DNA from: Spirochaetales bacterium UBA4629
Lineage (GTDB): Bacteria; Spirochaetota; Spirochaetia; Sphaerochaetales; Sphaerochaetaceae
DNA: 27,578 nt
Direction of reading: 5' to 3'
Assembly (NCBI GenBank): GCA_002406055.1
Contig: DHMZ01000031.1
Coordinates: forward strand, 1 to 27,578
Below the pieces are notes generated by a model. That model did no database searches, was not told where the DNA came from, and saw only the letters and a list, made by a program, of their open reading frames with translations. Position numbers and translations under genes: made by a program. Below are positions 1 to 7,354 of this stretch, one piece after another. Each line of letters begins with the position of its first letter. The stretch's first letter is position 1.

Positions 1-290
1 TTGCTGACTTGAATTTAGGGAATCTGTTTTTTCGCTTATTCTTCTTGTCAAAGTATCTTTTGAATGCACCTTGTAGATTTAACTCTGCATTCAGAAGAGC
101 AAGGCTATCTACTTCCTTTTTTATAGATAGCAGGTGTTACTGTTATAAATTTGCCTCTTAGCTTGTAACTTTCAATCTTAGCACTAAGCATAAGGTTATA
201 GACCTTACGACAACAACCAAAGGTCTTAAGAAAGAGAGTAGCTTGCTCCTCTGTTGGATATAGCCTGTATTTAATTGCTTTGTTTCTGAC
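1..290 (-). pseudogene. IS200/IS605-family TnpB (OrfB) N-terminal remnant, frameshifted, runs off the left edge
   Basis: Read on the minus strand from about 284, the translation opens with NKAIKYRLYPTEEQ and continues through GCCRKVYNLML, the conserved start of IS605 OrfB/TnpB RNA-guided nucleases. The frame then stops at about 105. In the next frame the homology resumes at once with EVDSLALLNAELNLQ and ends at the window edge with NRFPKFKSA, both classic TnpB N-terminal motifs. The switch falls at a six-T run (117-122, A6 on the coding strand); five As would join the frames. The usual few residues between YKKE and the second KEVDSLAL are also missing, so a small deletion between short repeats is an alternative cause. 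No start codon with a ribosome site is visible; upstream codons only run through the neighbouring hairpin. The catalytic RuvC part, if it exists, lies outside the window. I read this as a dead or decaying element. A sequencing error in the T run cannot be excluded. Confidence 0.8.
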
Positions 291-361
291 TCCCGTGCTT
301 ATAATATAGAACAAAAATATTGTTATAAAAAAAACATGCCATTCAATCACCATCATGTAAA

Positions 362-403
362 GGCAATTCATCCCACCACCTATAGAGGAGGGGGACTTCT
401 TGC
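362..403. repeat. IS605-type terminal hairpin (right-end / omega-RNA-like remnant)
   Basis: The stretch starts GGCAATTCATCCC and ends GGGGGACTTCTTGC. It folds into a stem with arms around CCACCT and AGGAGG and a four-base loop, closed by an outer TCCC/GGGA and GGCAA/TTGC. This resembles the structured right ends that follow tnpB genes in IS200/IS605 elements, where the RNA form is the guide scaffold. On that reading it faces plus while the neighbouring tnpB faces minus, so the two may belong to different decayed copies, or this may be the other end of the same one. The assignment rests on recalled pattern, not alignment. Confidence 0.45.
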
Positions 404-413
404 TCACGATATG

Positions 414-1310
414 TTAAAGCTCTAAGCAACCAAAAGCATCAGAAAAAGAGAAGGATCCAACTTTTCCTGAAAAGAGTCCGTAATTGAGTTTTCTGTTTTG
501 TCTAAATGGGCCTGTCTTTTCTGTGAGCGTTGTAAATACAGAGAAAGATATCTCAGTATCTTGATTATTAGAAAATAAAAATAAGCTGTCGCTCTCTTTT
601 TTCATCTCAACGTTGTTATATGTAATTAGGCTATTTTCATCTAATAAGACGCATTTTTTTTCTTGGACAGAATAGAGAATAGAGAAGCTCTTTTCTTCTC
701 TTCCATAGATGTAGAAGGAGAAGATTTCTCTCTTTAATGGAAATGAGCTTTTTTTCCACGTTCTGCGTGCGCTAAAAGAAGAGCTATCTATCTCGCTTCT
801 TCTTTCTCCAATTGATATTTCACCTTTTACACAGTCAGAGGAGGAGAGGTGGATTACCTCTTTTTGTCTACCTTTTTCGAATAGTTGATTGTAAGACAAG
901 CTCTTTGGATTAATCGAAAAAGAGAGCATAGCTTTGAAGTTTTCTTTTCCATTTGGGAGAATAAAGGAAGGTGCAGCAGCAACTATCATGTAAGTGTTAG
1001 TTTTTGCAATGACAGAGCTAGTAAATCCTCCGCCTGTAAATGTGATAGCTTCATCATTATATGGAAGAGAGGCGAATGTGCTTTTAATTTTAAATCTTAG
1101 AGTCCTGCTTCTTTCTTCTTTTGCTATTTTATTTTTGTAATCAACAACTCTTATGATAGCTCTTGAATTTAATCGTCTTTTTTCGTGAACAAATATATAG
1201 CTAATGCAGTTTTTATGGTCTATAAGAGTAAAGATCTCTTCAGAAGCAGAGAAAGGAGAGTCTGAGTAAGAAGACAAAAAAGTATGGGAAGAATCAACAA
1301 TAATACTCAT
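414..1310 (-). CDS. DUF2804-like hypothetical protein, 298 aa
   Basis: Open frame of 298 residues with no signal peptide or membrane segment. It looks beta-rich. The C-terminal half resembles the lipocalin-like DUF2804 family: a GEISIG segment (about residue 163), an aromatic-rich middle (RRTWKK, FSFYIYG) and a tail NYGLFSGKVGSFSFSDAFG that matches the family's closing 'GxFSGxV...d..G..E' pattern. DUF2804 proteins are usually somewhat longer (about 330 aa) and have a conserved DWGRG-type motif in the middle, which I cannot find here. So it is either divergent or not a member. The start is ATG at 1310 with no Shine-Dalgarno sequence. A promoter-like TTGGCT-17-TATCCT lies directly upstream, so that transcription would begin at or beside the ATG (see the leaderless finding). 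It follows the terminator of the foldase gene, so it is probably its own unit. Function unknown. Confidence 0.5.
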   Translation of the reverse strand: MSIIVDSSHTFLSSYSDSPFSASEEIFTLIDHKNCISYIFVHEKRRLNSRAIIRVVDYKNKIAKEERSRTLRFKIKSTFASLPYNDEAITFTGGGFTSSVIAKTNTYMIVAAAPSFILPNGKENFKAMLSFSINPKSLSYNQLFEKGRQKEVIHLSSSDCVKGEISIGERRSEIDSSSFSARRTWKKSSFPLKREIFSFYIYGREEKSFSILYSVQEKKCVLLDENSLITYNNVEMKKESDSLFLFSNNQDTEISFSVFTTLTEKTGPFRQNRKLNYGLFSGKVGSFSFSDAFGCLEL

Positions 1311-1316
1311 ATAGAG

Positions 1317-1345
1317 AGGATAAAGAAGAGAAATAAAAAAGCCAA
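1317..1345 (-). promoter_or_regulatory. Possible promoter of the DUF2804-like gene, leaderless arrangement
   Basis: On the minus strand, TTGGCT (1345-1340) and TATCCT (1322-1317) are separated by 17 bases, and six bases follow before the ATG at 1310. Each hexamer matches the sigma-70 consensus at four of six positions. The -35 overlaps the upstream gene's terminator stem, so this is weak evidence on its own. Confidence 0.3.
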
Positions 1346-1370
1346 CTCCTTCAGTGAAGAAATTGGCTCC
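1331..1370 (-). terminator. Rho-independent terminator after the foldase gene
   Basis: On the minus strand GGAGCCAA and TTGGCT pair around an inner CTTCA/TGAAG stem, followed at once by a T run (1340-1335 and beyond). It sits 18-57 bases after the stop of the SurA/PpiD-like gene, the expected place. Confidence 0.8.
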
Positions 1371-1387
1371 AAATAAGAAACAAAACC

Positions 1388-2950
1388 TTAGTTCTGAGAA
1401 GAGCTTCCATAACCGAAAGCTGCCTGTAAGTAACCATTGAAGAAGTTGTCCTCTACATTATCTGAAGTAACAATAGAGCTCTCATAGTCAATTAATGAGT
1501 TCTGAGGAGCGTATGTGTTATAGAGAGTAGAGAGAAGAGTTGCTGAATAGTTATCTCCTGATGTTGCTTCTACTGGACGACAGATGATATATGCATTGTT
1601 TGCATATACTGGTTCAAAGACTGTACCATAATCTGCGCTAAATAGCTTTTCGTTAAAAGATTTATCTGCAAGAGCTGCTGTATATACATAACCATTTGTA
1701 GTAGTTCCAGTAAGACTTGAGCTTTCACTTGTATAGTTGAATGAGTAGATGTACTGGCTGTCTCCTGTGTTCTCTGCAACTGAGTTTACCTTTCCAATTG
1801 TAAGGTTATACTTTTCGCTAGCACCCTCGAAGTCATTCTTAGCTTCTTCATAGATAGTCTGTGATAGGCCTTCAAGATATGCCTTCATAACTTCTGTATC
1901 ATTTGTTGTGATATAACTCTTAACAACGCTTAATGCTGTTTCGTCTGTTAAGTCAGGATTAGCACTTGCCTTATCAACATGGAAGAGTGTGTAGCCTTCT
2001 GGAGTGTGGATAGGACCAACTAGAGCACCTTCTTCTGCGCTAAAGATCTTTTCAGCACCATCTGGAGCTGTAGAAGAGAGGTAGCTGTCTATCATATATC
2101 TATATGCATTCTCAACCTTACCTTCTAAAGATGCAGAGGAGTCGATAGATTCAGCTACTGCTTCTTCCATAGTTTTTGTGCCATTAGCAATAGCTGTTAA
2201 AGCATTCTGAGCCTCTTCTTCTGTTGAATATGTTGCTCTTGTGAATGACATAACCTGGAAGAGCTCTTCTCTTGCCTTTGCATACTCAACAGCATCTTCA
2301 TCTGGATATGTAAGTCCTGTTATTGGAAGATACTCGATAGTTCTTCTGTCGTTGCTTAATGATGTAATGAATTCACTCTCTGCCTTGCTTAATGGAGCAG
2401 AAAGAATAGTCTGCTCAACTTCTTCAAAAGGAACGTAAGCCTTCATCCAAGAAACGATTTGCTCTTTCTGCATATCTGTTGCTTGGTTGTAAACTTCCTG
2501 AGAGAATGTGTTTGTACCATCAGAATAGTAACCAGAGTTGATAATAGCATCGTAGACCTGATTTGAAGTAGCCTTAAATCCAGCCTTTGTTGCCATAGCC
2601 TGGAACTCTTCATTTACTAATGCCTGCTGGAATGCGGTGTAATAGATATTGTATGAAGCAGAACTAGCATTCTCTTCGCCATAGTTTTGAACATAGTAGC
2701 TATAAATACTCTGAAGCTGATAATAGAAATAGCTATTAGCAGTTAAATCAATACTCTTTCCTTTGTACTTTCCGAAGCTTACAGCGTTCTGGGTGCTTGA
2801 AAACATAGTTGTAGGAAGAATGAAAGTGGCAGAGATAAGAATCAAAATAACGACACCAATAATCCAAACGATAGACTTTTTGTCGCCCTTCTTTGCTTTT
2901 TTAACCTTCTTATCTTCTTTTGTTGTTAAAGCCGTCTTGTCTTCACTCAT
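1388..2950 (-). CDS. Membrane-anchored SurA/PpiD-like peptidyl-prolyl isomerase (periplasmic foldase), 520 aa
   Basis: The protein has a lysine-rich cytoplasmic N-terminus (residues 1-25), one transmembrane segment (about 27-50, IVWIIGVVILILIS) and a large exported part. Residues about 60-215 form a helical SurA-N-like chaperone region (YYVQNYG, NEEFQAMATKAGFKATSNQVYDAI). Residues about 238-335 look like a degenerate parvulin fold (SFTRATYSTEEEAQNAL, then GPIHTPEGYTLFHVDKA). A second, weaker unit follows and the tail is serine-rich. The architecture is that of PpiD/PrsA-type foldases, which sit in the inner membrane and help newly exported envelope proteins fold. Whether the isomerase site is active cannot be told. 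The start is supported by AAGAGG seven bases before the ATG, and a TATAAT promoter lies about 66 bases upstream. A terminator follows, so it is monocistronic. Confidence 0.8.
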   Translation of the reverse strand: MSEDKTALTTKEDKKVKKAKKGDKKSIVWIIGVVILILISATFILPTTMFSSTQNAVSFGKYKGKSIDLTANSYFYYQLQSIYSYYVQNYGEENASSASYNIYYTAFQQALVNEEFQAMATKAGFKATSNQVYDAIINSGYYSDGTNTFSQEVYNQATDMQKEQIVSWMKAYVPFEEVEQTILSAPLSKAESEFITSLSNDRRTIEYLPITGLTYPDEDAVEYAKAREELFQVMSFTRATYSTEEEAQNALTAIANGTKTMEEAVAESIDSSASLEGKVENAYRYMIDSYLSSTAPDGAEKIFSAEEGALVGPIHTPEGYTLFHVDKASANPDLTDETALSVVKSYITTNDTEVMKAYLEGLSQTIYEEAKNDFEGASEKYNLTIGKVNSVAENTGDSQYIYSFNYTSESSSLTGTTTNGYVYTAALADKSFNEKLFSADYGTVFEPVYANNAYIICRPVEATSGDNYSATLLSTLYNTYAPQNSLIDYESSIVTSDNVEDNFFNGYLQAAFGYGSSSQN

Positions 2951-2985
2951 GTTAGAACCTCTTTTGGTTTCAAATAAATAAGAAT

Positions 2986-3043
2986 GTGTCTTTCGACACT
3001 AGCTACTAAATTACCATTATAAAGTGTAATAAGTCAATGTTAG
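2986..3043 (-). promoter_or_regulatory. Promoter and 5'-UTR stem-loop of the foldase gene
   Basis: On the minus strand a perfect TATAAT (3021-3016) lies 16 bases after CTAACA (3043-3038). Transcription would start near 3009. Just inside the transcript is a tight hairpin with arms GTGTC/GACAC and a GAAA loop (2986-2999), which may stabilise the 5' end. Confidence 0.5.
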
Positions 3044-3072
3044 TTTATTCTTTTAGCTGTGTCTTTATATAA

Positions 3073-4395
3073 TCAAAATCTTACTTTATTTGTTTTTGAG
3101 GATCTACGAAGCCTTAGTAAGAGCATTATAAGTAGACAAACCCAAGATAGCATTTCCGCATATGCAATTGACATATTATGAAAATATGGTTCCATGACAT
3201 AGGATGCAATGATACGCACTAATAGAGATAAGATACCTGAAACACTTGAATATACTAAGTCACCTCGACCTTCAAGATAGCCACGAAATGCTGTAGTTAA
3301 ACCAAAAATAGGGTAAAAGCAGGCAATACGCTGGAAAAAAGCACTTCCTATTATGACTGCAGTTGCTCCTGCACCGAATAAAGCAATGAGTTTTCCTCCT
3401 GTTGGAATTACAAATACTGTGAGCAGAAGTGATACTACAAGAGTTAAAATTGTGCCAGCAATGAGAGTTTTGCGTGTGCGAATCTTGTCTTCTGTGCAAT
3501 GTGCAGTAAGTGTAGAAATACCTGAACCTAGATTTACAATTGGTAACATAACTAGTGTATCGATGCGATATGCTGTAGTTATAGCAGTAACTGTATCTGT
3601 TCCAAAACGATTCATAAAATCTTGCAGGATTAATCCACCTAAAGAACTAACACTAGATTGTAACATCGGGGGGATGCCGTACTTTATACCTTCACGTATA
3701 ACTGGAGCACAGAAGCTATCTTTTTTATATCCAACATTAAAATAGCGATATTTAATTGTTCCATAGAGTACGATGTAAACTGTCATTGCTATTTGAGATA
3801 TTACTGTTGCAAAAGCTGCGCCTTGTACTCCCCAACGAAATTTTACAACAAAAATAATATCTAAAAGTACATTGATAATGGACGAAAGTAGAATTGATAA
3901 AAAAGGAATTTGACTATTTCCAAGTCCACGAAGAGTTGCCGTATAGACATTGTAGACTGCTAAAAAAGGTAAACCAAGAAAGACTATGCTTATATATTTA
4001 CTGGCAAGATGAATGGTATTAAGTGGAGTATGCAATAGTGCCATAAACTGATATGACAGAAGAGAGCCTATAAATCCTATAAGCAAAAAGATACTACCAG
4101 TGATTACAGAAAAAACAGCTAATGTAGGTGGAATTTCTTCATTCTTTTTCGCACCATACTTCTTTGCAATTAAGACTGATAGTCCAGCTGTAAAGCCTGT
4201 GATGGTTGTTATAAAGAAGTTGATAGGCGTTGTAGTTACACCGATAGCAGAGAGTGATAATTCTCCGTCAAAATTTCCAACGATAAATGCATCTGCCCAA
4301 TTGTAGAGTTGTTGCAAAACTCCACTAAAAATCAAAGGTAGGCTGAATGAGATTAATTCTCGCATGATTGTTCCAAGTTTTTGATTTGCTTTCAT
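3073..4395 (-). CDS. MATE-family multidrug/Na+ antiporter, 440 aa
   Basis: Polytopic protein with about twelve hydrophobic segments in two homologous halves, as in NorM/DinF-type MATE exporters, which export drugs or metabolites in exchange for Na+ or H+. Family features include SLPLIFSGVLQQLYNWADAF near the N-terminus, GFTAGLSVLIAKKYGA, the RGLGNSQIPF loop and the second-half counterpart RGYLEGRGD. The frame stays open to 4443, but a strong AGGAGG (4406-4401) lies five bases before the internal ATG at 4395, so I take MKANQKLG as the start. Codon choice is odd: 14 of 17 arginines use CGN, while neighbouring genes mostly use AGA. That suggests recent acquisition. A dyad in the leader may control it. 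Substrate unknown. Confidence 0.88.
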   Translation of the reverse strand: MKANQKLGTIMRELISFSLPLIFSGVLQQLYNWADAFIVGNFDGELSLSAIGVTTTPINFFITTITGFTAGLSVLIAKKYGAKKNEEIPPTLAVFSVITGSIFLLIGFIGSLLSYQFMALLHTPLNTIHLASKYISIVFLGLPFLAVYNVYTATLRGLGNSQIPFLSILLSSIINVLLDIIFVVKFRWGVQGAAFATVISQIAMTVYIVLYGTIKYRYFNVGYKKDSFCAPVIREGIKYGIPPMLQSSVSSLGGLILQDFMNRFGTDTVTAITTAYRIDTLVMLPIVNLGSGISTLTAHCTEDKIRTRKTLIAGTILTLVVSLLLTVFVIPTGGKLIALFGAGATAVIIGSAFFQRIACFYPIFGLTTAFRGYLEGRGDLVYSSVSGILSLLVRIIASYVMEPYFHNMSIAYAEMLSWVCLLIMLLLRLRRSSKTNKVRF

Positions 4396-4421
4396 CTTGT
4401 CCTCCTGAAAGGGCAGAACAA

Positions 4422-4454
4422 AACCATACAATTGTTCTACCAAGCTGTATGGTT
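4422..4454 (-). promoter_or_regulatory. Inverted repeat in the leader of the MATE gene (operator or mRNA hairpin)
   Basis: AACCATACA (4422-4430) and TGTATGGTT (4446-4454) are perfect nine-base arms with a 15-base centre, ending 15 bases before the Shine-Dalgarno of the MATE gene. It could be a regulator-binding dyad, as is common before drug exporters, or a leader hairpin. No regulator gene is adjacent. Confidence 0.5.
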
Positions 4455-4645
4455 AAAAGTAGCAATCATATGCCTTGAAAACACCACATCGTAGTTTTGT
4501 TTACTCATAATAGCTCTACAAAAGTAAAAAAGGAAGGTCTTAAACTCTTTTTGTGATAGAAGAAGAGATATTAAAGTAGCCATGAAGCTTTCATCTTTTT
4601 ACTGAGACAGTTCATAAAGACAAAAAGCCAATACATTATCTGTAT
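4455..4645. other. Intergenic stretch without a recognisable gene
   Basis: This is the gap between the divergent MATE and glycan loci. It is A/T-rich with only very short frames. It must hold the MATE promoter on the minus strand, but I see no convincing hexamer pair. No hairpin with a U run and no repeat stands out. Confidence 0.6.
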
Positions 4646-4674
4646 TTGTTTATGCTCTTTTCTTGTGTTATTAT
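4646..4674 (+). promoter_or_regulatory. Sigma-70 promoter of the glycan operon
   Basis: TTGTTT (4646-4651) and TATTAT (4669-4674) are spaced by 17 bases. The start of transcription would be near 4681, giving a leader of about 27 bases with AGGGGG placed five bases before the GTG start at 4708. It is the only good promoter I see before the seven-gene block. Confidence 0.7.
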
Positions 4675-4707
4675 AGTTTGGGGAAAAAGAAAAACTAGGG
4701 GGATAGT

Positions 4708-5880
4708 GTGAAAATCCTAATTACAACAGAGCTTTATTTGCCTTTTCGCTGTGGCGTAACTTCTGCCATTGAAGCAGAGCGTTGTGCGCTTGAAAAGAAA
4801 GGCGATGAAGTAAGGATTCTTACTATCTCAAGCAATAAAAAAAGCTATTATGATTCCTCTTTAAAGACTTGGTATATTGCGCAAAGCTTACCTCAATTTT
4901 ACAAAGACTCATATGCTTCACTTAATGTACACGATAAGATTCTTTTATCTCTCTATGAATGGAAGCCAGATATAATTCATTCTCAAACTGAATTCTTTTC
5001 TTTTCGTTTTGCTCAACATATTGCAAATAAACTTAATCTTCCTCTTGTTCACACTTGCCATACAGATTTTGTTTCATATACAGTCCATTTTACGCGTTTT
5101 ATTAAGGCATGGAATTATTTTACTTCTCTTTTAGTTCCTCTTTTTATCAGAAGAGCAGATAGAATAATTTGCTCTACAGATAAGATTTACTCTCTAATAT
5201 CTTCATATAAGGTAAAGCAACCAATAGATAGAGTTTTAATAGGTGTAGATTTAGATCTCTTTAATCAAAAATTAGAAAAGAGCAAAAGAAAGAAAATGAG
5301 AAATAGTCTCGGTGTTAAAGACTCAGATATTCTTTTTGTTACAGTATCTAGACTAAGTAAAGAGAAGAATGTGTGTGATGTAATTAGATTATTTAATCTC
5401 ATAAAAAAGAAAAATGAAGATTTAAAGCTCTTAATTGTTGGGGATGGAGACGAAAGGGGAGAGCTTCAAGAGCTAGCTAAGAGCTATGGCTTAGGGAATT
5501 CAGTTTTATTCCTAGGAGAAAAAAAGAGAGAAGAGGTGTGGGCCTATTATAAGCTTGGCGATATCTACATAGGTGCTTCTCTATCTGAGACGCAATGCCT
5601 TTCTTACATTGAGGCGATGGCCTCATCTTTACCTCTGTTAGTTAAATATGACACAATCCTATCTAATTATCTTATTTCAGGTGTAAATGGCTTTTCATTT
5701 AATAGCGATGAGGAGTTTCTAGCTCTTAGTGACATGCTAATTCATTCTGAAGCAAAGAGAAAAGAGACAGCTGAAAATGCGAGAAGAAGCTCTCTTAATT
5801 TTTCTCTCGATATTTTTGGTGATAAACTTCACGAGGTCTTTTTGAAAGCAGAAGAGGATAGAAATGGTAAAAAGCATTAG
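4708..5880 (+). CDS. GT4 glycosyltransferase, diacylglycerol-glucosyltransferase-like, 390 aa
   Basis: A GT-B fold retaining glycosyltransferase. The N-terminal half has the MKILITTELYLPFRCGV start and HTCHTDF (about 115-121). The C-terminal nucleotide-sugar domain has FVTVSRLSKEKN (about 210-221), LLIVGDGDERGEL and the E-x7-E motif (E294, E302) in SETQCLSYIEAM. The overall pattern is that of alpha-monoglucosyl-diacylglycerol synthases and PimA-like lipid glycosyltransferases, which add the first sugar to a lipid at the inner face of the membrane. The usual Gly after ETQ is Cys297 here. The start is GTG with AGGGGG five bases upstream. It is the first gene of a translationally coupled block and overlaps the flippase gene by 17 bases. 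The exact donor and acceptor cannot be read from sequence. Confidence 0.82.
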   Translation: MKILITTELYLPFRCGVTSAIEAERCALEKKGDEVRILTISSNKKSYYDSSLKTWYIAQSLPQFYKDSYASLNVHDKILLSLYEWKPDIIHSQTEFFSFRFAQHIANKLNLPLVHTCHTDFVSYTVHFTRFIKAWNYFTSLLVPLFIRRADRIICSTDKIYSLISSYKVKQPIDRVLIGVDLDLFNQKLEKSKRKKMRNSLGVKDSDILFVTVSRLSKEKNVCDVIRLFNLIKKKNEDLKLLIVGDGDERGELQELAKSYGLGNSVLFLGEKKREEVWAYYKLGDIYIGASLSETQCLSYIEAMASSLPLLVKYDTILSNYLISGVNGFSFNSDEEFLALSDMLIHSEAKRKETAENARRSSLNFSLDIFGDKLHEVFLKAEEDRNGKKH

Positions 5881-7354
5881 TAAAGCATCGCTTAATTACT
5901 CTGTTGGTCTTCTTTTGGCTGCACTTAGTGGAATAATGATGTATATAGAGCGCATCATTTTTGTTTCGCACTTTGGCCTTGAGTATGTAGGGCTTTCGTC
6001 TCTCTTTGAAAATACCTTCCTTATTCTTTCTGCTTTCGATATTGGCGTAAACACATATCTATTGAACTATCTAGTTTCATCGGTAAAGAAGGGAAGAGAA
6101 GATGAGATAAGAGGAAGCTTAAGTGTAGTTAGAACCTATTATACATTTATCTCTTTGATTATCTTTACACTTGGTGTGATTCTCTCATTTTTTATTCCTT
6201 TACTGACAAAAAATGAGATTGATAAAAGAGCTTCTCTCTTTTTCTTAATATATCTTGTTGGCAATTTAAGCCAATATCTTTTTGGCTCGAGTATTCTTAT
6301 TCTTTCTTCTTATGAACGCAACTATGTTGTATCTAGCTTTGTGCAAGGCGGAAGAGTTATTCAATACCTAGTCTCAATTTTTGTTATCTTGAAGGGTGGC
6401 GATTACTTGCTCTATATAGCTATAAGTAGTCTTATTACCTTCCTTTCTTACCTTTTTCTATCTCTTAAAAGTAGAACAGACTATCCATTCTTAAAGGGAA
6501 AAGAGAAAAAAGTAATTGAAGAAGATAAGAAAAAAGTTGAGAAGAACATACTCGGCATGACATTCCATAGGGGCTCGAGTCTCTTTTTTCGTTCTTTTGA
6601 GCCTATTATGGTAAGTCTTATTTTTGGTTCTTTTTGTGCTGGCTTGTACTCAAATTATCTCTTGTTATCGAATGCACTTTTAACGCCATTTTGGATATTC
6701 CAATCAACTGTTACTCCATCTGTTGCGATAAAGTACCTAGATAATAGTAGAGAAGAGAATCTAAAACTCTATAAGAAGCTTGTTTATATAAATTATATAG
6801 CATCTCTCTTTGTATCTATCGTTTATCTATTGTCTGTTCGTTTATATATCTCTTTCTCCTATGGAGAGGTGTATCTACTAGACAGTAGCTATAATGCACT
6901 CTTTAGCTTTCTTCTTTTCTTATCTTCGTGTCGCACATCTTCATTAATTTTTAGAGATGCTTCGGCTATCTATACTTCAGATTGGCTAAAGGCACTTATT
7001 GAAGTTGTAGTAACAATAGTTCTTTCTTTCGTGTTAACACCACGCTTAGGTCTTATTGGACTACCTTTAGCCTTTATTATTTCCTATCTTACTATTGTGA
7101 TATGGAGAGAGAATAAGACTGTAATGGAGTACAGTCTTAAAGATGGAAGTTGGACTTTTATGTCTAAAGAGAGCCTACTTGTAGCTCTTTCTTTACTTAT
7201 TTTGGTTGGGGTCTGGTATATTACTGAGTATTTCTCTTTACTTAAGGCGATTATTCTTTCTCTCTTAGTTTTCTTTAGTGTGCTATTAATTTGGTTTTCT
7301 TTCGACAAAGAAGCATCTAGAATAATACTCAAAAAGGATAGCAGGAATGAGTAA
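5864..7354 (+). CDS. Wzx-like lipid-linked oligosaccharide flippase, 496 aa
   Basis: An all-membrane protein with about 12-14 hydrophobic segments and the polysaccharide-biosynthesis (MVF/Wzx) pattern. The first helix is preceded by KSISKASLNYSVG, followed by GLEYVGLSSLFENTFLILSAFDIGVNTYLL, a highly charged cytoplasmic loop (about 205-222, KEKKVIEEDKKKVEKN) and LTPRLGLIGLPLAFIISY near the end. Such proteins move lipid-linked repeat units across the inner membrane for later polymerisation. It starts inside the GT4 gene and overlaps the polymerase gene by eight bases (ATGAGTAA), so all three are translated together. What it carries is inferred from context. Confidence 0.82.
   Translation: MVKSISKASLNYSVGLLLAALSGIMMYIERIIFVSHFGLEYVGLSSLFENTFLILSAFDIGVNTYLLNYLVSSVKKGREDEIRGSLSVVRTYYTFISLIIFTLGVILSFFIPLLTKNEIDKRASLFFLIYLVGNLSQYLFGSSILILSSYERNYVVSSFVQGGRVIQYLVSIFVILKGGDYLLYIAISSLITFLSYLFLSLKSRTDYPFLKGKEKKVIEEDKKKVEKNILGMTFHRGSSLFFRSFEPIMVSLIFGSFCAGLYSNYLLLSNALLTPFWIFQSTVTPSVAIKYLDNSREENLKLYKKLVYINYIASLFVSIVYLLSVRLYISFSYGEVYLLDSSYNALFSFLLFLSSCRTSSLIFRDASAIYTSDWLKALIEVVVTIVLSFVLTPRLGLIGLPLAFIISYLTIVIWRENKTVMEYSLKDGSWTFMSKESLLVALSLLILVGVWYITEYFSLLKAIILSLLVFFSVLLIWFSFDKEASRIILKKDSRNE

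Noticed and set aside
291..407. N-terminal extension of the TnpB frame up to ATG 407
   Set aside because: It reads antisense through the IS605-type hairpin, has no ribosome site and no TnpB-like residues. The homology begins only at about 284.
3353..3745. Plus-strand frame opposite the first MATE gene
   Set aside because: Antisense shadow of a conserved membrane protein; its own translation has no features.
4396..4443. Longer start (4443) for the first MATE protein
   Set aside because: A perfect AGGAGG precedes ATG 4395, and the extension would run through the leader inverted repeat.
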